From the NCBI GenBank assembly GCA_963931925.1, contig OZ007570.1:43546187-43610186 (forward strand): DNA of 64,000 nt. Direction: 5' to 3'. The position numbers and the translations under genes were made by a program. Below the pieces are notes generated by a model. That model ran no database searches. It saw only the letters and a program-made list of their open reading frames with translations, and was not told the DNA's origin. Below, one piece after another: positions 34,656 to 49,226 of the stretch. How positions within the stretch are numbered: position 1 is the stretch's first letter; each line of letters starts with the position of its first letter. This stretch comes from Onchidella celtica (Eukaryota; Mollusca; Gastropoda; Systellommatophora; Onchidiidae).

Positions 34656-35088
34656 ATGCTAGATGGGGGAGGGAGGACACAATTTCAGTAAAAACACAAC
34701 CATCAGCCCAGACAGACATAAATGGAATTGTCATGTCAACTACAGTAACACATCCATACAGAGGATTATCAGATATCTAATTATTATGGTAGTATAGTGC
34801 GAAAATGCATCATTTCGAGGTTTCCAGGGAATGGAAAATTAATTGCATTCTCAAGCAAAAATAATCAATCTAGACCACTTGATGTCAATGTAAATCAATG
34901 GTCCTGACTTCAAAGATGCTCGAATCTGATATTTATGTAAGCTCATTTTCGTTCCAACAACAAAGTGCATGGCAGGAACTCGACAATTTACGATAATATG
35001 ACAAAGCTGTACCGTACATGACAAATGGCTTACCATAACACTGAGCAGTGAATCCTAAAGCAGTTACTAGGATTGGGTAAAGTGGCAA

Positions 35089-35298
35089 CAGAAAGAGAGA
35101 CTGAGAAAGAAAGAGAGGAGAGAGAAAGAGAGGAGGATAGAGAGAGAGAGAGAGAGGAAGAAATAGAGGAGAGAAAGAGGAGAGAGAAAAGAGAGAGAGG
35201 AGAAGAGAGGAGAGAGAGAAAGACAGGGGGAGAGAGAGAGTGAAAAAAAAAGAGAGAGAGAAGGAGAGAGAGAGAGAGAGAGAGATAGAGAGAGAGGA
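35089..35298 (+). repeat. GA-rich microsatellite
   Basis: Imperfect GAGA/GGA/AGAA repeats over about 210 bp. Confidence 0.95.
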
Positions 35299-35727
35299 CA
35301 TAATATAATATTAAAAAAGCAGTAAGGCAGGGAATTATACCATAATGAAAACGGCTTTGCTATCAATGTAAATCATTTTCTGTTAGGACTTTTTGTATGT
35401 GATTAGAGAAAGTCGAGCAAAAAAAGCCCATGATTCACCGCCAACCAATATTGGAAAGGTGGATAATGCCAGGCTTGAAACCACGTCAAACGGGAACAAA
35501 AAAGCCACCGTGCCATTAACTGACAATATGTTCGATTGCATGAGAGGAAAAAATTGTCCCGGAGAAATGGAAAATCAGGTTCATTATTTCTGCGGTTCTA
35601 ACGAAAGGGGAAAGTGAAAGGAGAGGGAAAGAAAGGGCGATTCAGGTCGCTGAGGCTAGGAGAGGTGGATGAATAAAGGGGATTGGCTGGGGTGCGGTGG
35701 GAAAGGAGGATAGTGAAAGACATAATT

Positions 35728-35850
35728 GAAGAAAGAGAGAGAGAGAGAGAGAAAGAAAGGGAGGGGGGAGGTGAGAGAGAGAGAAGGGGGGAGGGAGGGA
35801 GACAAAGAAAGAAAGAAAGAGGAAGAAAGAGAGGGAGAGAGAGAGGTATG
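35728..35850 (+). repeat. GA-rich microsatellite
   Basis: Imperfect GA, GGGA and GAAA units. Sequence around it (about 35700-35720) and around 35930-35975 is also repeated: GGTTGGC or GATTGGC, then GGGAAAGGA or GGGAAGGGA, and ATGAAAGACGTAATTGAAGA against GTGAAAGACATAATTGAAGA, a local duplication about 240 bp apart. Confidence 0.9.
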
Positions 35851-36393
35851 AACATAGGGGCCATTCTAGAGTTCTAACAAAAGGGAAAGAGAAAGGACAG
35901 CAAAGAGGAGAGATGGACGAATAAAGGAGGTTGGCGTGTGTGGGAAGGGAGGACCATGAAAGACGTAATTGAAGAAACAGGAATGACAGAGGAGTTGGGA
36001 GGCCGAATAATTGATGCTGCACAGTGACACTGGGATGTGGGTGTGAACGGGGGGAGGAACAAACAACAGAACAGGAGGTGAGATGGGGAGGTGGTAAAAT
36101 AGCAGTTATTAACTTCCGGCTTCTCAGTGTCCACGGCAATCAATGAGGGAGACAGCAGCCATCTTGAGCTGGCCCCTAGTGAGCCCGGAATCAAGAGCTC
36201 GCCATTCAAACGCGGTCATGCAGAGAACTGAGGGCAATGGGAGACAGAGAGGCAATGTCATAAAGAGTCTTTTCTAGGCCCGGCAGCACGGGCTAGTTTG
36301 GTCAGCTCTGGGATGGTAGAGCTGCAAACCACAGAATAAATATAACACAGAATTACAAATCGCCTCTTCGGTATGTTCCGCCAACGCTCGGTC

Positions 36394-36403
36394 CGCCATT
36401 TTA
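36394..36403 (-). promoter_or_regulatory. YY1-type AAAATGGCGG with an open frame
   Basis: On the minus strand AAAATGGCGG opens MADRALAEHTEEAICNSVLY and about 20 more codons to a stop, without a clear donor. It is 0.95 kb from the similar motif at 37342, and the two face away from each other. Confidence 0.2.
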
Positions 36404-36540
36404 ATTTGTCGTATGCGACAGCTGTTTACATCATTCTGTGGTTTCCTCGGGACCTCATGGTCATTACGCACATTTTTTATCTTTCGACATGGAGGAAAGT
36501 AGGTCTAATTCTACATGATAGCAAGCTAGTTAGATGTCGC

Positions 36541-36762
36541 CATTCATTTAGCCATCCATCTATCCATCCATCCATCCGCCGGTCCGTTTGGCCGTCCATC
36601 CACCCATCCATTCATTCATCCATCTATCATCCATTTACCAGTGCCTCCATTCATTAATCAGTCTCCTTATTCATCATCCATCAATTTAATCCATCCATCC
36701 ATTCATTCATCCATCCATCCTCTTATTCATCCATCCAATCATCCACCCACTCATCCACATGC
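36541..36762 (+). repeat. (ATCC)n-like microsatellite, degenerate
   Basis: CATC, CATT and CCATCCAT units with interruptions over about 220 bp. Confidence 0.95.
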
Positions 36763-37341
36763 AGACTTGGGATCACACTGTAATCCTCACGAGAAATGCA
36801 ACCCAAAATGAGGCAAGGCAGAACCTGCTCACTACCACACATACATGTTGCGACACGTGTGTTCGTAACCGTGCCACAAGTTTCGCAAGTTATAAAATAC
36901 TCGTGATCTAGATAGCCTATGGTGATGTGCCCACCTTCCGGAAGATTCGAACACTGGAAATTACTGACAAGCCTGAAATTATTTTTTATTTCAGTCTGAA
37001 CACGGAGAAGGCACATGTTCAAATGAATCAATTGTTCTTTATTAGGCTAATAAGATTGCAATTTTAAAAGTATTAGAGGCCGAAATGAGGGTACGTCACC
37101 ATAGACCTAGATTTTCCTAACTTAAGAAACTGATTACATTTAAAATAGATCTCTGTCTAGATCTAGCATCTCTAGTAGACCTCTAGTCTTGATTTCCATT
37201 CAGCCGAAATCTTAAAAATGTCACAATACACGATTAACAAGGGTACACGGTATGATGTTCATATTGATAGCCAACTTCGCACAATGCAACGCAACGCACA
37301 GTGGGCAGCGCCTATAGATACGAGGTATCATACGAGAAAAC

Positions 37342-37376
37342 AAAATGGCGGGTCGAGAACCAGTTTTGTGACGTCA
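37342..37376 (+). promoter_or_regulatory. Promoter-like pair: YY1-type AAAATGGCGGG and a full CRE
   Basis: AAAATGGCGGG at 37342 matches the YY1 core that often overlaps start codons of housekeeping genes, and the palindrome TGACGTCA lies at 37369, 17 bp further. The ATG opens only eight codons before a stop, so no protein is predicted. Confidence 0.25.
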
Positions 37377-40300
37377 CTCAATGGGGATTGTGCGTCTGCC
37401 TAATTATAAGTCTGTGTTGCAAACTGCAATATCGGTTACACATTATTTTCGGACTCATGGTATACCGACAGTTTGGAAATACAACATCCTGATAAAGGTT
37501 TGGAGGGACATAATATATACCGAAAAACAAAAAGATAAACAATTTCATTATCGTACAGTTTGCATCAATGGTTCCAAATGCTTTCAAACCTGTTTTGTCC
37601 CATATTCGTGTTTCAAGGCTTCATATCCCCCCCCCCCCCCCCCATGGACACCCACATACATGCACACAGCAATTCAAGTTTTCTTCCGTAGTTATACATC
37701 AAAACTGCTAATGTGACCCGGGTCAAAGTAATTTAGCAATGGAAATAGGGTTGAATGTCAGTGGAGTATTATACACAACCCCGAGTAAGAGAAATGAAAG
37801 CGAATGTGTACTTTTACAATTCATTCAACGTGCATTATTCAACGGCCTAGATTTATCCAGCCTAGAGGACTAGGAATCAGACTGAGAGATTTATACCGGG
37901 AAAGACAGAACAAATATTGCTGAACAGCGATTCAAAGAACACACGTACATCAGCGACAACAAAATCAAGAGCTTAAAGTGTATTGTCCACTTGTGACAAT
38001 ATGAACGCTTTTTCCACGCCAGTAAACAGAATGCAAAGGTCTCAACCTATCATTCCATCCTCACCTTCTACCGACACTACAATGCTTTTTTCTCTCACGT
38101 TCCTTTTTTTTTTCTTTTTGGCCCACCATCACTGGACTTCAAAGAGCAGACCAAAATGCCAATCAATGTTTGCGCCCTCTAGCTGGCCAGCCTGATGAAC
38201 AGGACCAGCGAGTAACCGCTTACACATCTTTCCATTTAGTCTGTTTCGCCGACAAAGCCAGATTCTATTTGCTCAGACAGACAAACCGGGGACGTTGGTT
38301 GCTCTCCCGCCTCTCTTCAAATACTTTCTCCTAATTGGACAGAAAACACAGGTCTGACTTTCCATGGGTGCCGGACCACCCGAAAGTGATCAATCCGGGT
38401 GGGACAAGATGGACATCAGCACTAGATCATGTCCAATTTGTCAGTCTGATTATCTCATTTACCGACACCAAATGGCCCGCGCTCCTTTAGATCTAACTTG
38501 GCTGCACCTTTCTGCAAATTCTTCGTTCTATCTAAAACGTTCCATATTTCTCATGTTTCGGTAGACGCACGACAAACCTGACCTAAAGAGGACGACCCTC
38601 ATGAACAGTTACGGTAATATAGTGGTTTGACGGTCTTTGCATTTGTGGAAAACGAAAGACTTTTAAACTATGAAAGAAGACTATTACTCTGTGTTTTTCA
38701 GAAGTAAAAATGAAGAAAACCTACTTCTTTTGTACAGACGAGATCAGATGCATGTAAAAATTCATACCCTTTTGTACTCATGCCATCAAGGACGTGGCGG
38801 ACTATTTTCTTACATGATTCATTTTCTTCTGATCGGCCCCACTTTCCGTCTACCTTTTTTTTTCTTTGAGGAAAGGGGAGGGGGAGGAGCTGAGAATCCA
38901 TTTATGATGATTGATCGAATTTGGGTTTCACGGTCCGACTTGATTACGGCCAGACTGCGCCCTGCATGGGTCACTGGTGAGAGGTCTTATCGTTAAAACA
39001 ATGGAAGCTGAGAAGCTGCCGACAATGGCCCATGGCTGGGAGCGCTATCTGTTCTCATGAAAAAATGTATGTACACTGTATGGAAAATGCTTCCATAGAA
39101 ATAAACAAAAATTTCACTCAAAGTAATTTCTCTCGTGTTTACCTCAATGGCACCTGCAATTCTTTTTATTCCCGAGATGGCGAGACTTTAAAGATCTCTG
39201 CTATTCTGGCAGATGTGAAGTTTTATCCTGCAGATGACAAAGTGTACGGACGATACTGACCAATATAAAACCATTCGGGTTCTACAAAGAACTATACAAC
39301 TATTATTACTTGTAGTAAATACAGTAAATGAACAAAATCACCTAACAAAGAAATGTCAGGCCGACAGACCGGGTTGAAGAAGAAATTCACAGCTGCTGCA
39401 AACTGATCCCTGTCCCGAAACTGTGCATTAAAGAAAACATGCCATTAGATGGCCTGTTCACTGTGAGTATCTTATTGGTAGCACAGTGTACCCATCATAA
39501 CAGTTACACAATGCATGACCATGAACGAGCCTGAAACCACTGGCACAAATATGCCCTGATTTAACTAAATATAGAATACACTCTGCGCATTGGCACCGAT
39601 TCCCGTGTGTCCTGATACAGAAATAAATAAAACTACAAGCTTAAGTACAGTAACCGATATAGTCCGACTACAAAATTAATCACGTTTCTCGTGTCATGCT
39701 GACCTACCGCAACAGACTTATTCTGTCACTCTCCTGACCACCATAAGTCATATGAATACATCACAGCTACATATCTGCCCATGTCTAGTTGTGGGCATTT
39801 AATCTTGGTAAAGTGAGAGATGGCGATGGAGATGAACTGAATATAATTATATCGCCTTTAAATGGCCAAAGGTTACCAGGCTAACAACGGACGGGGTAAT
39901 GGAGTTCGCATGACGAGCGAAACAAAGCAGCCGGATGACACAGGAAGAGACGATAAACAACCAGAGCATCACATCGTCAATAACAACAACACAGCGACGC
40001 GGTCAGTAAACTGCAACAACTCCAGAATAAACTAAATGGATCTGATGGACAAACTGCCCCCATTGTGGAAGCCATTCTGATGATTCAGACACGATAGGGA
40101 ATGGGAAAACTGTGATCCTCTCTCGTATAGTTCAGCTACTGACACTTGGAAGTAGAAAATGATTACTGCGTGAATAAAACGCTGAAATTCAGGAGTTTTG
40201 AAACTGTCCACAAGAGGCACTGAGCACCAATTCACATGTACATCAAAACCATAAAAGAACACAATAAATTGTATACAATACAGACCCATACACACACACA

Positions 40301-43300
40301 CTTGCAATTGACTGAATTGACATGTGCACTAAGATATGGCCACTGAATGAAGAACAAAAAAAAAAAAAAAATGCTTGTGATGAGGGCTTTTCATATAAGC
40401 TGGTTGTGAAGGTCACAACGACAGGCCTGAAAGTTGGGACAAAGAAGGAGATTCTACAGTATGAGCCATTGTGGCACTGAGAGGCCCTAGGGCAGAGCCT
40501 TCACTGCCCCTGTCTAACTGCGGCCTGTTTGCGATCCTCTTCGCCCGAAGGAAGTAATATGGCTATGAGAGCACAGGAAGAGGAGCATTCCTCATTGAGC
40601 ACAGTGGCCAATTTGTGAGAGCCATCCCTGATAGCAGAAACGTCCAGTCAGTGGAATTAATTAATGGTCTCCAGGCACACGAGAAGACAAACGACCACGA
40701 TAAACCAGCAACAGTGAGCTACTCAGATCTGGTATGCTAGAACATGGTAAATCACTGTCCTAGCGTTTACGGGGGCATCGGCGAAGAACGGGAGACAATA
40801 TGGGAGATCCCAAAATGCCAGGCATGTGTGGGTAAGAGACGAGGTCGAACGAATGGGAATGCTTGCAAAACTGGAGAACTGGTGAGAAAAACGTGTTCCT
40901 CGGCAATTAGAAAAGTATGCGCTGATGTTCTTACAGATTGGCATCCGCCGACAAGTAAATATAAACAAACCAACACGACTTGTGAAATTAAAAAAAAGAA
41001 AAAGATCAGGATCGAAAGAGGCCTAAACGAAAGCTGGCACAGACGTAGGAAAAAAAAAAGAGTAGATTACGTACATTATATCATTTATATATACAAACAA
41101 AACAGCCACCTGCGCACTAACAGTCAATCACTACCCCAGCCCCCTTGATGACTAGATGGTCTTAGTGGACTCCGACTGACGAACAACACAAAATTAATAT
41201 TTATCTAACATTCAAAATGCGAAACCGCACAGCCAGTGGGATCACCTTGTGACATCTCCTCACGACAATTTTATAACCTCCTTGCCTCACGATGAAACCT
41301 TCTCAAACAAGAAGGAGGGCACCGACAAAACCCAGGACAAGAAACAAACTCCTTACCAGCAAAAGATGTTTGATCCTACCCAAATACTTGCTTCCGTTTG
41401 TCAGAACTGGCCCCCGACTGATTTTCTACTGACAGTTACTTCCCCTTGCCTTACTTTGAAGCATTTCGACACCGGATTTTGGCTGGCAGCAAGAGCGACT
41501 AGAAAAAGCAAACCGGAAACTGCTAGGTACGAAACAATGTAAATAAAGCAAGAAACCCCAAATTCCCTAGCGGCCAAACAGTCACACAAATAGACCAGGT
41601 AAAAATCGGCCCGTACCGACAAGAATCACTGACGTGCAGCCAGGTCGGAAGTAGCAAAGAATTTCGGAAGGTAAGTCTTTACCTAAACGTCAAACGATTT
41701 CCTCACCTGTTTTCTAAGGAATAATGCCCGCAACCTGAAAATTCCATACTACTTCAAAGTTAATCTCTGAAGAAAAATAAACACAATTTTTTGTGTGCAC
41801 TCTAAGACACTCTCTGCCCAAAACCCGAAAATCTTTCCTAGAATGTTTAAACTTGAACATCAGAACTGTTAACTTTTTCACTTCAGAGTTACTGTAAAGC
41901 AAGCGTTAAGTTCGAAAGTAACTCACAGAACTCCTCCCCAAGAGGAGACTCTCAACTCTTGTTTTCCCGGTTGTTTTACACGTCAAAAATTAGTAGTTGG
42001 GCGATCTGAATTTCCAAATGTGCAATAATAAAATGTTTTCAGTTGAAACACTTGCTGAACACAATGATAAAGTTGTACAAATTAGAATAAATCAATGGCT
42101 TGTTCATTTCATTTGCATTTTGGTCTCTTTCTTGTAGCGAATCCATTTCAGCCGAAGATGACAGAGTGATTGTCCTTCTTTCACGTTTTGAAAAACGAGG
42201 TCAATTCAGTTTGCAGCTCGTGCAGTTACACTTGGAAAAAAAACACAAGGCACCCCGAAATCCTCACGAGTTTCCATACGGCACCATGGGAACCGCAGGG
42301 GGGAAAGACAAGAGAACGTTTCTCTGTTTCATTTGTTTGGGAACGGAGCCTGAAAGGCCAGACTGATACAGAGATAACTGGGAGATAACAAACGAATACC
42401 AATGAAAACCGATACCGCTTTCCTTCCCGGTTGAAACAGAACTGTGACAAGCCGTGCGTTCAAAAGTAAACAGCTGATTAGGGTGAGTGCCTTCTGTGAT
42501 GTGCATACAGAATGTGATACCTAGAGAAAGCTGTTACATTTTTTTCCGAGTCAGCTTACCAACGTGTCAAGAATAAAAGTAATAGACCACCATGGTTTAG
42601 ATAATTTTTTGTCTGCAGCATTTATGAATTCAAACCGGACCAGAAATAACTAATGCGGTATGGAGCAGACATAGCCAATTATGTTTGCCTTTTTTTTTCA
42701 ATGACGAGCGAAGAGTGTGAATCAGCACAGCAAATGTTTACATCTTAATGAAAATGGCCTTGTCCGTGTGAGGAAAAACGAACAATGTACAGGCACACAG
42801 AATGTAAAATAAAATGTCTCTATCATGATGTTAAATTACAGAAAATAACAGGACAATTCGTCAGTTACACAGGCGGGTAATTTGATAACGCTGAGGAAAT
42901 AAATCTAGTAACAGGAGAACAGCACATATACAAATTTTAACGTGGCAATGAAAGATTCCACATGCTGAGAAATCGTATTTTGGGTGTCAGGTGTTCCTCG
43001 CTGTCCCAACCCCTCAGTACAATTATTTCCATTTATTCCAGCTCCCTATTTTATTTTCTGTCTCATTAATAATCAAACAGAATCGCAATCAGCTTACTTC
43101 AGGTACTGGATGTTTAAAAGCCAGGAATACGTTTGGAGACTTGGTAAGGAAAGGTCAAACTTGACGAACAATCGTGTGGATAAAATGCTACGATGTGAAG
43201 ATTTTCGGAGGGAGTTGTGAAGATTTTCAGAAAAGTACCCACAAATACAAGAAGCATGCAGAGGCAGCAGTATCCGGAACTACTGCAGCACACAGGCTTT

Positions 43301-46300
43301 TGTTCGATTTCACATTCAAAACTGACAGGCTAGCGAACAGGTTAATGTAGTGATCCTAGTGATAACACCATGCAGTGTCAGCAGGTGGAACGTTTTACAT
43401 GTGACCTGGTGTTTACGGCTAAAATATGGCTGTGTCAAAGAACATTTCTGTACAGGCCTAAACACTCACGTGCTCAAAATGGTGGAGTAAGCGTTTCAGA
43501 GTGAAACTGAGCTCTATCATCTGAGGGCAATAGTCCAGGTAGCTAGCCAGCGTTCCCACCTGTTTGCTGTCCCCAGCCAACACCAAGGTACGAACATCCA
43601 CGTAAACAACAGCATCAGTAGGTGTACAAGTTGAACATGGATCAAACCGAAAGCCTTAATGCTGACACCACCTTGCACACAACATGACTCCCAAAGTGAC
43701 TGGACTTATTTGGATGCACAAGTGTCAACATTTGCAACGTAATTGATTTCAGCTTAATTGCCAATTGACTTTTAAGTGCGTCCCTTTAGCTCTCTTGTGT
43801 GTAACCAAACCATAGAGCCATGTTGGATTTGATCGACCCTGTGATCCTCAGATATCAGGTTTCTTGTCACCGGTATCTATTCCATTAATTATAGGAACAT
43901 GTAATGAGACACAAGCCGTGCTGACGAATCCAATACATTGCCCATACAACCCTGCGTGCCAATGTTAAGTGGACATGCGAGTCATTCCGCATTCTGACAA
44001 CTGTCCAAATAGAGATAAAAAAAAAGTTCTATTCATTCTTTTTCCAGTCTTCACGGATTCACACATTTATCTATCTTAGTGTGTCAAAGTAAATAATATG
44101 AATAGCTATTATGAGCACCCAGTTTTCCCTGTTGAGCTGGCCATAGAAATGAGGAAAAAGTTACTCAATAGCTTCTTGAGGAAAAATGGAACATTTTTTC
44201 CCCCTGGTATTGCCATGGAACTGAATTTCCTTTGCTTGCCTGAAAATCTTATCAACATCTGCTCCACCGTTAGAGCACTGAAACAGAACGGTAAATCACA
44301 AAATCACACACAGAAATCACAATCTTGTCCAGGCACAAACGTTAGAAAACACCCCGCAGTCAGTTGACCACAGTAACCACTGTCCATCATGGCTAATCTC
44401 ATCACGACAAACTGTAAGTTTCGTCTGTTTTGAACACTGTCTTGGGCTCAATGTACTCTTTGATTCAGTAACTAAATCAGACGTGTTCAAGCCGAATGAA
44501 AAAAGCACGAGTATACACAAAATCAGCAGTTCAATTAATACAGTTTGCTCTAAATTCCCTGCACACATTTCCCAACAGTTTCTTTCATCCATGACACTCT
44601 CGACATTCAACAGATTAAAACAAATCACTTATTCATTATTCTAATCAATTTAAAATGTAAAATATGAATTATGAATATGTGAAAATAAACACATTAAAGA
44701 ACATGTAAAACAGAAACTAATGTCAAAGAATACGTTTGTAAATTAACCAGCTTTCATTTGCACAAAGCTGAATAATTCATCGCCATAACTAAGGCTATGG
44801 TCAATTTATAAGGAAACCAGTGTTCCACAAAGCCGGTCTAACTTTGATTATCCATAAAGTCTTTCGGGATTTGAGCTGGGGTCAGATAGTACAGTCTTTG
44901 TCAAAGGTTGATACTATAAAAACAGTATCCTACATTCTTTTTGGGTCAACAGCTATCACTCAGGCGGTTCGCACTCTGCCAGAATATGATTCCCTTTTTC
45001 TTTTTGGTCCTATTTAAGTTTCGATAACGAGTAGCTTTTCCGATGCTTGGATACTCACAATTCACATACTGAGAGTTCAGCTTAAATGTTAATACACCAC
45101 TGGGACGCAACGTGTTAATAGTGTGTGTTTGCACCAATTGCACTAGCGGTAGTGTGTAGAATGCTAACGAATCATCTGTAGCCACAATATAATGGTATTG
45201 TTTGATTTTTTTTTTAAAAGGTGGCTATGAATGCAAGACCAACCACTATTGATATAATATGAAATACTTAAGGTAGGAGGACTTGTAAGGTAGTAAAAAC
45301 TAGTATACGCCTGTAACTGTCATGCAATTCCACACACCTTGACGTAGAGTTTGCTGTTAGTTATGAAAACGTGGTAAAACTGTCCTACGTTTCATCATTT
45401 AAGATAGAATCCCCTTCAATAAACAGTAATTTTATCATGGGTGGCAAAAAAAGGTGGTCTGGAGTTTTGATATTTTATACGAAGCTTTGTTTTGTCTTTC
45501 ATATTTCGTGCTCTGACCAGCGAGAACTTCACATGTGTTATAACATTCAAAGCATATTCGTTTAAGGTCAACAATGGAAACTCAGCGATGTCAAAGGCCT
45601 GCCGGACTGACTCATAAAGGTCATACCCGGTATTATAAGGCATAAATGTAAATACTCGAGACCCACAGAGCTTTAGTGGATAGACCAAGGGTAAGCTCTA
45701 GAACTACTGGCTCCAGTTTTTACTAATATGACTGATGCCAAAGAAATATCCCCAGGGTAAAGGGCCATGTGCTCTATCACTTTTGAAAGCTATACCCAAC
45801 AGGCCCACCACCCATTTAACTACAAAGAACACAACCTGGTTCATACAGGTACCAGTATCGCTTTCATTTACCTCCTGGGGTCTGCGTGGCATTGCATTCA
45901 ATTAGTAACTGGCTCTTTTAATACCTAAACTAATACAATACACATACTTTTCTTGCACCATTCAGTTACTTTATTTGAGTCTGACTTCTGCCTATGCCAC
46001 CAATCCAGCATACCTGGTGGGCCACAAAGCAATCAAACACAACGTATACTAAAATTCGCAACCTTAAAAAGATTCTGATGTCGAAATTCAGAGGGTATCG
46101 GTGAAATTGGCTGGTTTGGTTTCGAGGGTTAAAAAGTTCCTGTCTCAAGTTTTTAGTGCAATTGTGGCAATCGACGAAACCTTTTGCAATCATGAAAACT
46201 ACAGCACAAGCATTACAAAGAACAGCGCCAACAAAGAAGCTGTTTTGATAAGGTCTTAGGAAACTGATTATTTTCCACTAACAAGGATTAAAAACACATT

Positions 46301-46728
46301 AAGGCACTATTATTCCTGTCTTAATGAAGAAGGAGCTTCTGAGCACTCTGAAATTTCTTATTGATCTGACGCATAAAACTTGCAAGAAAAACGCGACAAA
46401 AGTTGATACTGTGAAGATTGGTTTCACTATGATTACGATCTTGGACCAATGAAGATCAAGGGTTATCGATTCCTTTCATCATTAGAAAGAAACGAACCTT
46501 TATGACAGACGTAAACGGATTTGAATGCGTGAGACATTCAAGAACACTCACATTTATTATATGCCGCACTCTCAAAACGTGCGCCATTGATAACTGGCCT
46601 GTTTTGGATTTTGGTTTATGACTATTTCTATGACTTATCCCCCGTTCGCGTTATTTGTACAAGTTTGAACAAGTCATTGGGTCTATTGGCAGTCTGCGAG
46701 CTACATTCACTGATACAAGCCATCAAAT

Positions 46729-46772
46729 AGTTCCTATCTCCGTCCCTGACAGTTCCTATCTCCGTCCCTGAT
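46729..46772 (+). repeat. 22-bp tandem duplication
   Basis: AGTTCCTATCTCCGTCCCTG plus two bases occurs twice in a row, differing only in the last base. Confidence 0.9.
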
Positions 46773-47180
46773 CACACCTATGGCGAACCCAAATACGTTA
46801 TTACAGAGAGAAAGGATATTACAACACAACATTACGGGTTCAATCAGATTGACGTACACGTTGCTACGAAAATAACTTTAATTAGCCCAGGCGGTGTTGC
46901 TTTGTTTCTGTCAGAACACTGAGCGAAACGATGAAGCGCCACCGAGTTTTTTTTTGTTTTTTTTTAGCAGTAGAATGTGAACATTTTCATCCTACGAACG
47001 GCACTTTACAATTAAAAAAGACAAGAAGAAAACAATAAACACTTTATACAGCCCACCTTAATAAAGCACAGATGCATATTTCAAACTGTAGCACATCTGA
47101 ACCAATACATCCGGTGCACAGACTGCAGTGAGAATGTAGCAGTCGGATGATGAGACACAAAAAGCAAACGTTGCACGTAA

Positions 47181-47412
47181 ATATCACTTTTCAATAACTT
47201 ACATCCAGTAAACGGTCAAGTCATAGAGAAATATCACTTTTCAATAACCAACATCTAGTACACGGCTAGAACATAAAGGAATATCACTTTTCAATAACTA
47301 ACATCTAGTACACGGCTAAAACATAAAGAAATATCACTTTTCAATAACTAACATCTAGTACACGGCTAAAACATAAAGAAATATCACTTTTCGATGGTTA
47401 ACATCTAGTACA
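47181..47412 (+). repeat. 50-bp minisatellite, five units
   Basis: ATATCACTTTTCAATAAC or a near copy begins at 47181, 47231, 47281, 47331 and 47381, an exact 50-bp period; the rest reads ACATCTAGTACACGGCTAAA. The last unit is diverged and truncated. Confidence 0.95.
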
Positions 47413-49142
47413 CCACGGATGGCTAAAGAAAATTACCCCCAAAACAAAACATTTTGGTACATGAATTGCCAGCGATCACACAAATGGCTGTAATGGAGGA
47501 AAGCCCACGTGAAAAAAATCAATTCCAGGTAGGAAAGTAGGAAAACTTTTCCATAGACTAACACGGTGCGGCGATGGAATAGAATGGTATGAGCTGTAGA
47601 AGGTGGGGCAACAGGGAAGGGAAAAGTCCTAGGAAAACTAACAAACACACGGACATATCACTTCAAGGGAGATAACGCGGGAAGCCAAGGAAGGGGGACA
47701 ACCACGTACCTAATCTTACTACGTGCCTCACTGGTATTAGTGCGTCCAGCGGTATGTTTCTGTGCCAACCTGTGTTCTGTACTGTTCTGGTGTACATCAC
47801 AGTGCCCAGTATGAGCTCGAAGAGACCAGCAATAAATTTCGTGACCTCTTATGCCATTCTTCTTTCATTAATCTCAATCTAAGTTAGTAAAGACGGCAAC
47901 AACTATGAATAAATCGAATTTAACGATGACCTTTGACGCTGGGTGATTTACTGAAACACTATCTGTTCAACTCGTTTAGAGTAATGTTATGGTGTACTTG
48001 GAACGGACTTTCTGAAAGAAATTCCTTTCCTGAGATGATCCATTAGGAAACTTCTCTCTTTCTCCAGCATGCCTCTCCATACAACTTTATACCGGATGTG
48101 TTACAAAGCTTTTTCCTTCCTCTACCTAGAATGCTGAACACGACAAATGGCATCATGACATGGGGCCAGCGCTTATTAGGCTTTGACAATCAAGTGTCAA
48201 CTATGTAAAGGTCCTTCGGCTATTTTTTTATGCTGTTTCACTATCTGCATCAAAATGTTCCGCGTGTTTTATTATTTTTTTCCCTAAGAAATCGGCTATT
48301 TTTCTTATACTTTGTGGAGTTCTCGAATCAAAATGTCCCTTCATATTTTACAGTTTGTCAGAAAAATAGAAGCATTCCTGAGAGCTGATCAGTGTCATCA
48401 AGAAGAAAGCGATGAATGGAATAGATCAGAGTACAGAAAGAGACAGAAGAAGCAACGTTTTGCTAGCATTAATGTGGCACCGACTAACAGTGAGGAAACC
48501 AGATTTGATAAGGCTTTGCTGACCATGGGTGGGTGGACTCGAACAAAATACGTCGACTGCAGTAAAGACATTGAACACAACACATGTATTCTGTCATCTT
48601 GAAAGAACCATATATGACATACACTCATACAGTATCAGCTGTCCAGCTCGTCTACACTTCGCGGCTATGATAACAACAGTAATGGCACCAGTCCCACGCA
48701 GAAACACCCATACAATAAAAGAAACATAAACAAATAATGACAATAAAATAAACAAATATGACTGAACAATACAATGAAATAATAATAAAAAGAATTTCTA
48801 TAGCGCATTTCTAACAAAATTATTACTCAATGCGCTGTACATTGCATCAATGATTCATGCATACACTTTCCAAATCTCATACTAAAACACACACTCTCAT
48901 CCATACACACTCTCATTTTCACACACATAGACGCTCTTAGTCACACAGCATTAGCTAATATAATCAATCATAGCATCAAAGTACAGAATAGAATTTTGAA
49001 AATTTAAGTTTCAGAGGAAAAGGTGATGTTTTACGCTTTTCTTAAAGCTTTCAAAATTCGGTGATTCACAAATGCTTAAGGGTATCTGATTCCAGATAAA
49101 AGGTCCACGATAATTGAAGGATCTATGGCCTATAGTTTTATA

Positions 49143-49226
49143 GTTTTTAGATGGGATTCTAAAGATTGTTTTGTCACTTGATGATCTTAGTGAACGAGAT
49201 GGTGTGTAGACTTGTAAAGAATTTTT
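49143..49226 (-). repeat. 84-bp segment duplicated inside the LINE (source copy)
   Basis: Encodes LKNSLQVYTPSRSLRSSSDK and following residues in the C-terminal block of the RT ORF; a perfect second copy lies 714 bp away at 49857-49940. Confidence 0.95.

Noticed and set aside
34121-34657. 178-codon open frame on the minus strand, Ser/Leu-rich
   Set aside because: It is the translation of the GA/CT microsatellite; no sequence outside the repeat resembles a protein.
35642-36139. 165-codon minus-strand frame and several overlapping ones
   Set aside because: Driven by GA-rich repeats and low-complexity Ser/Leu/Pro translation.
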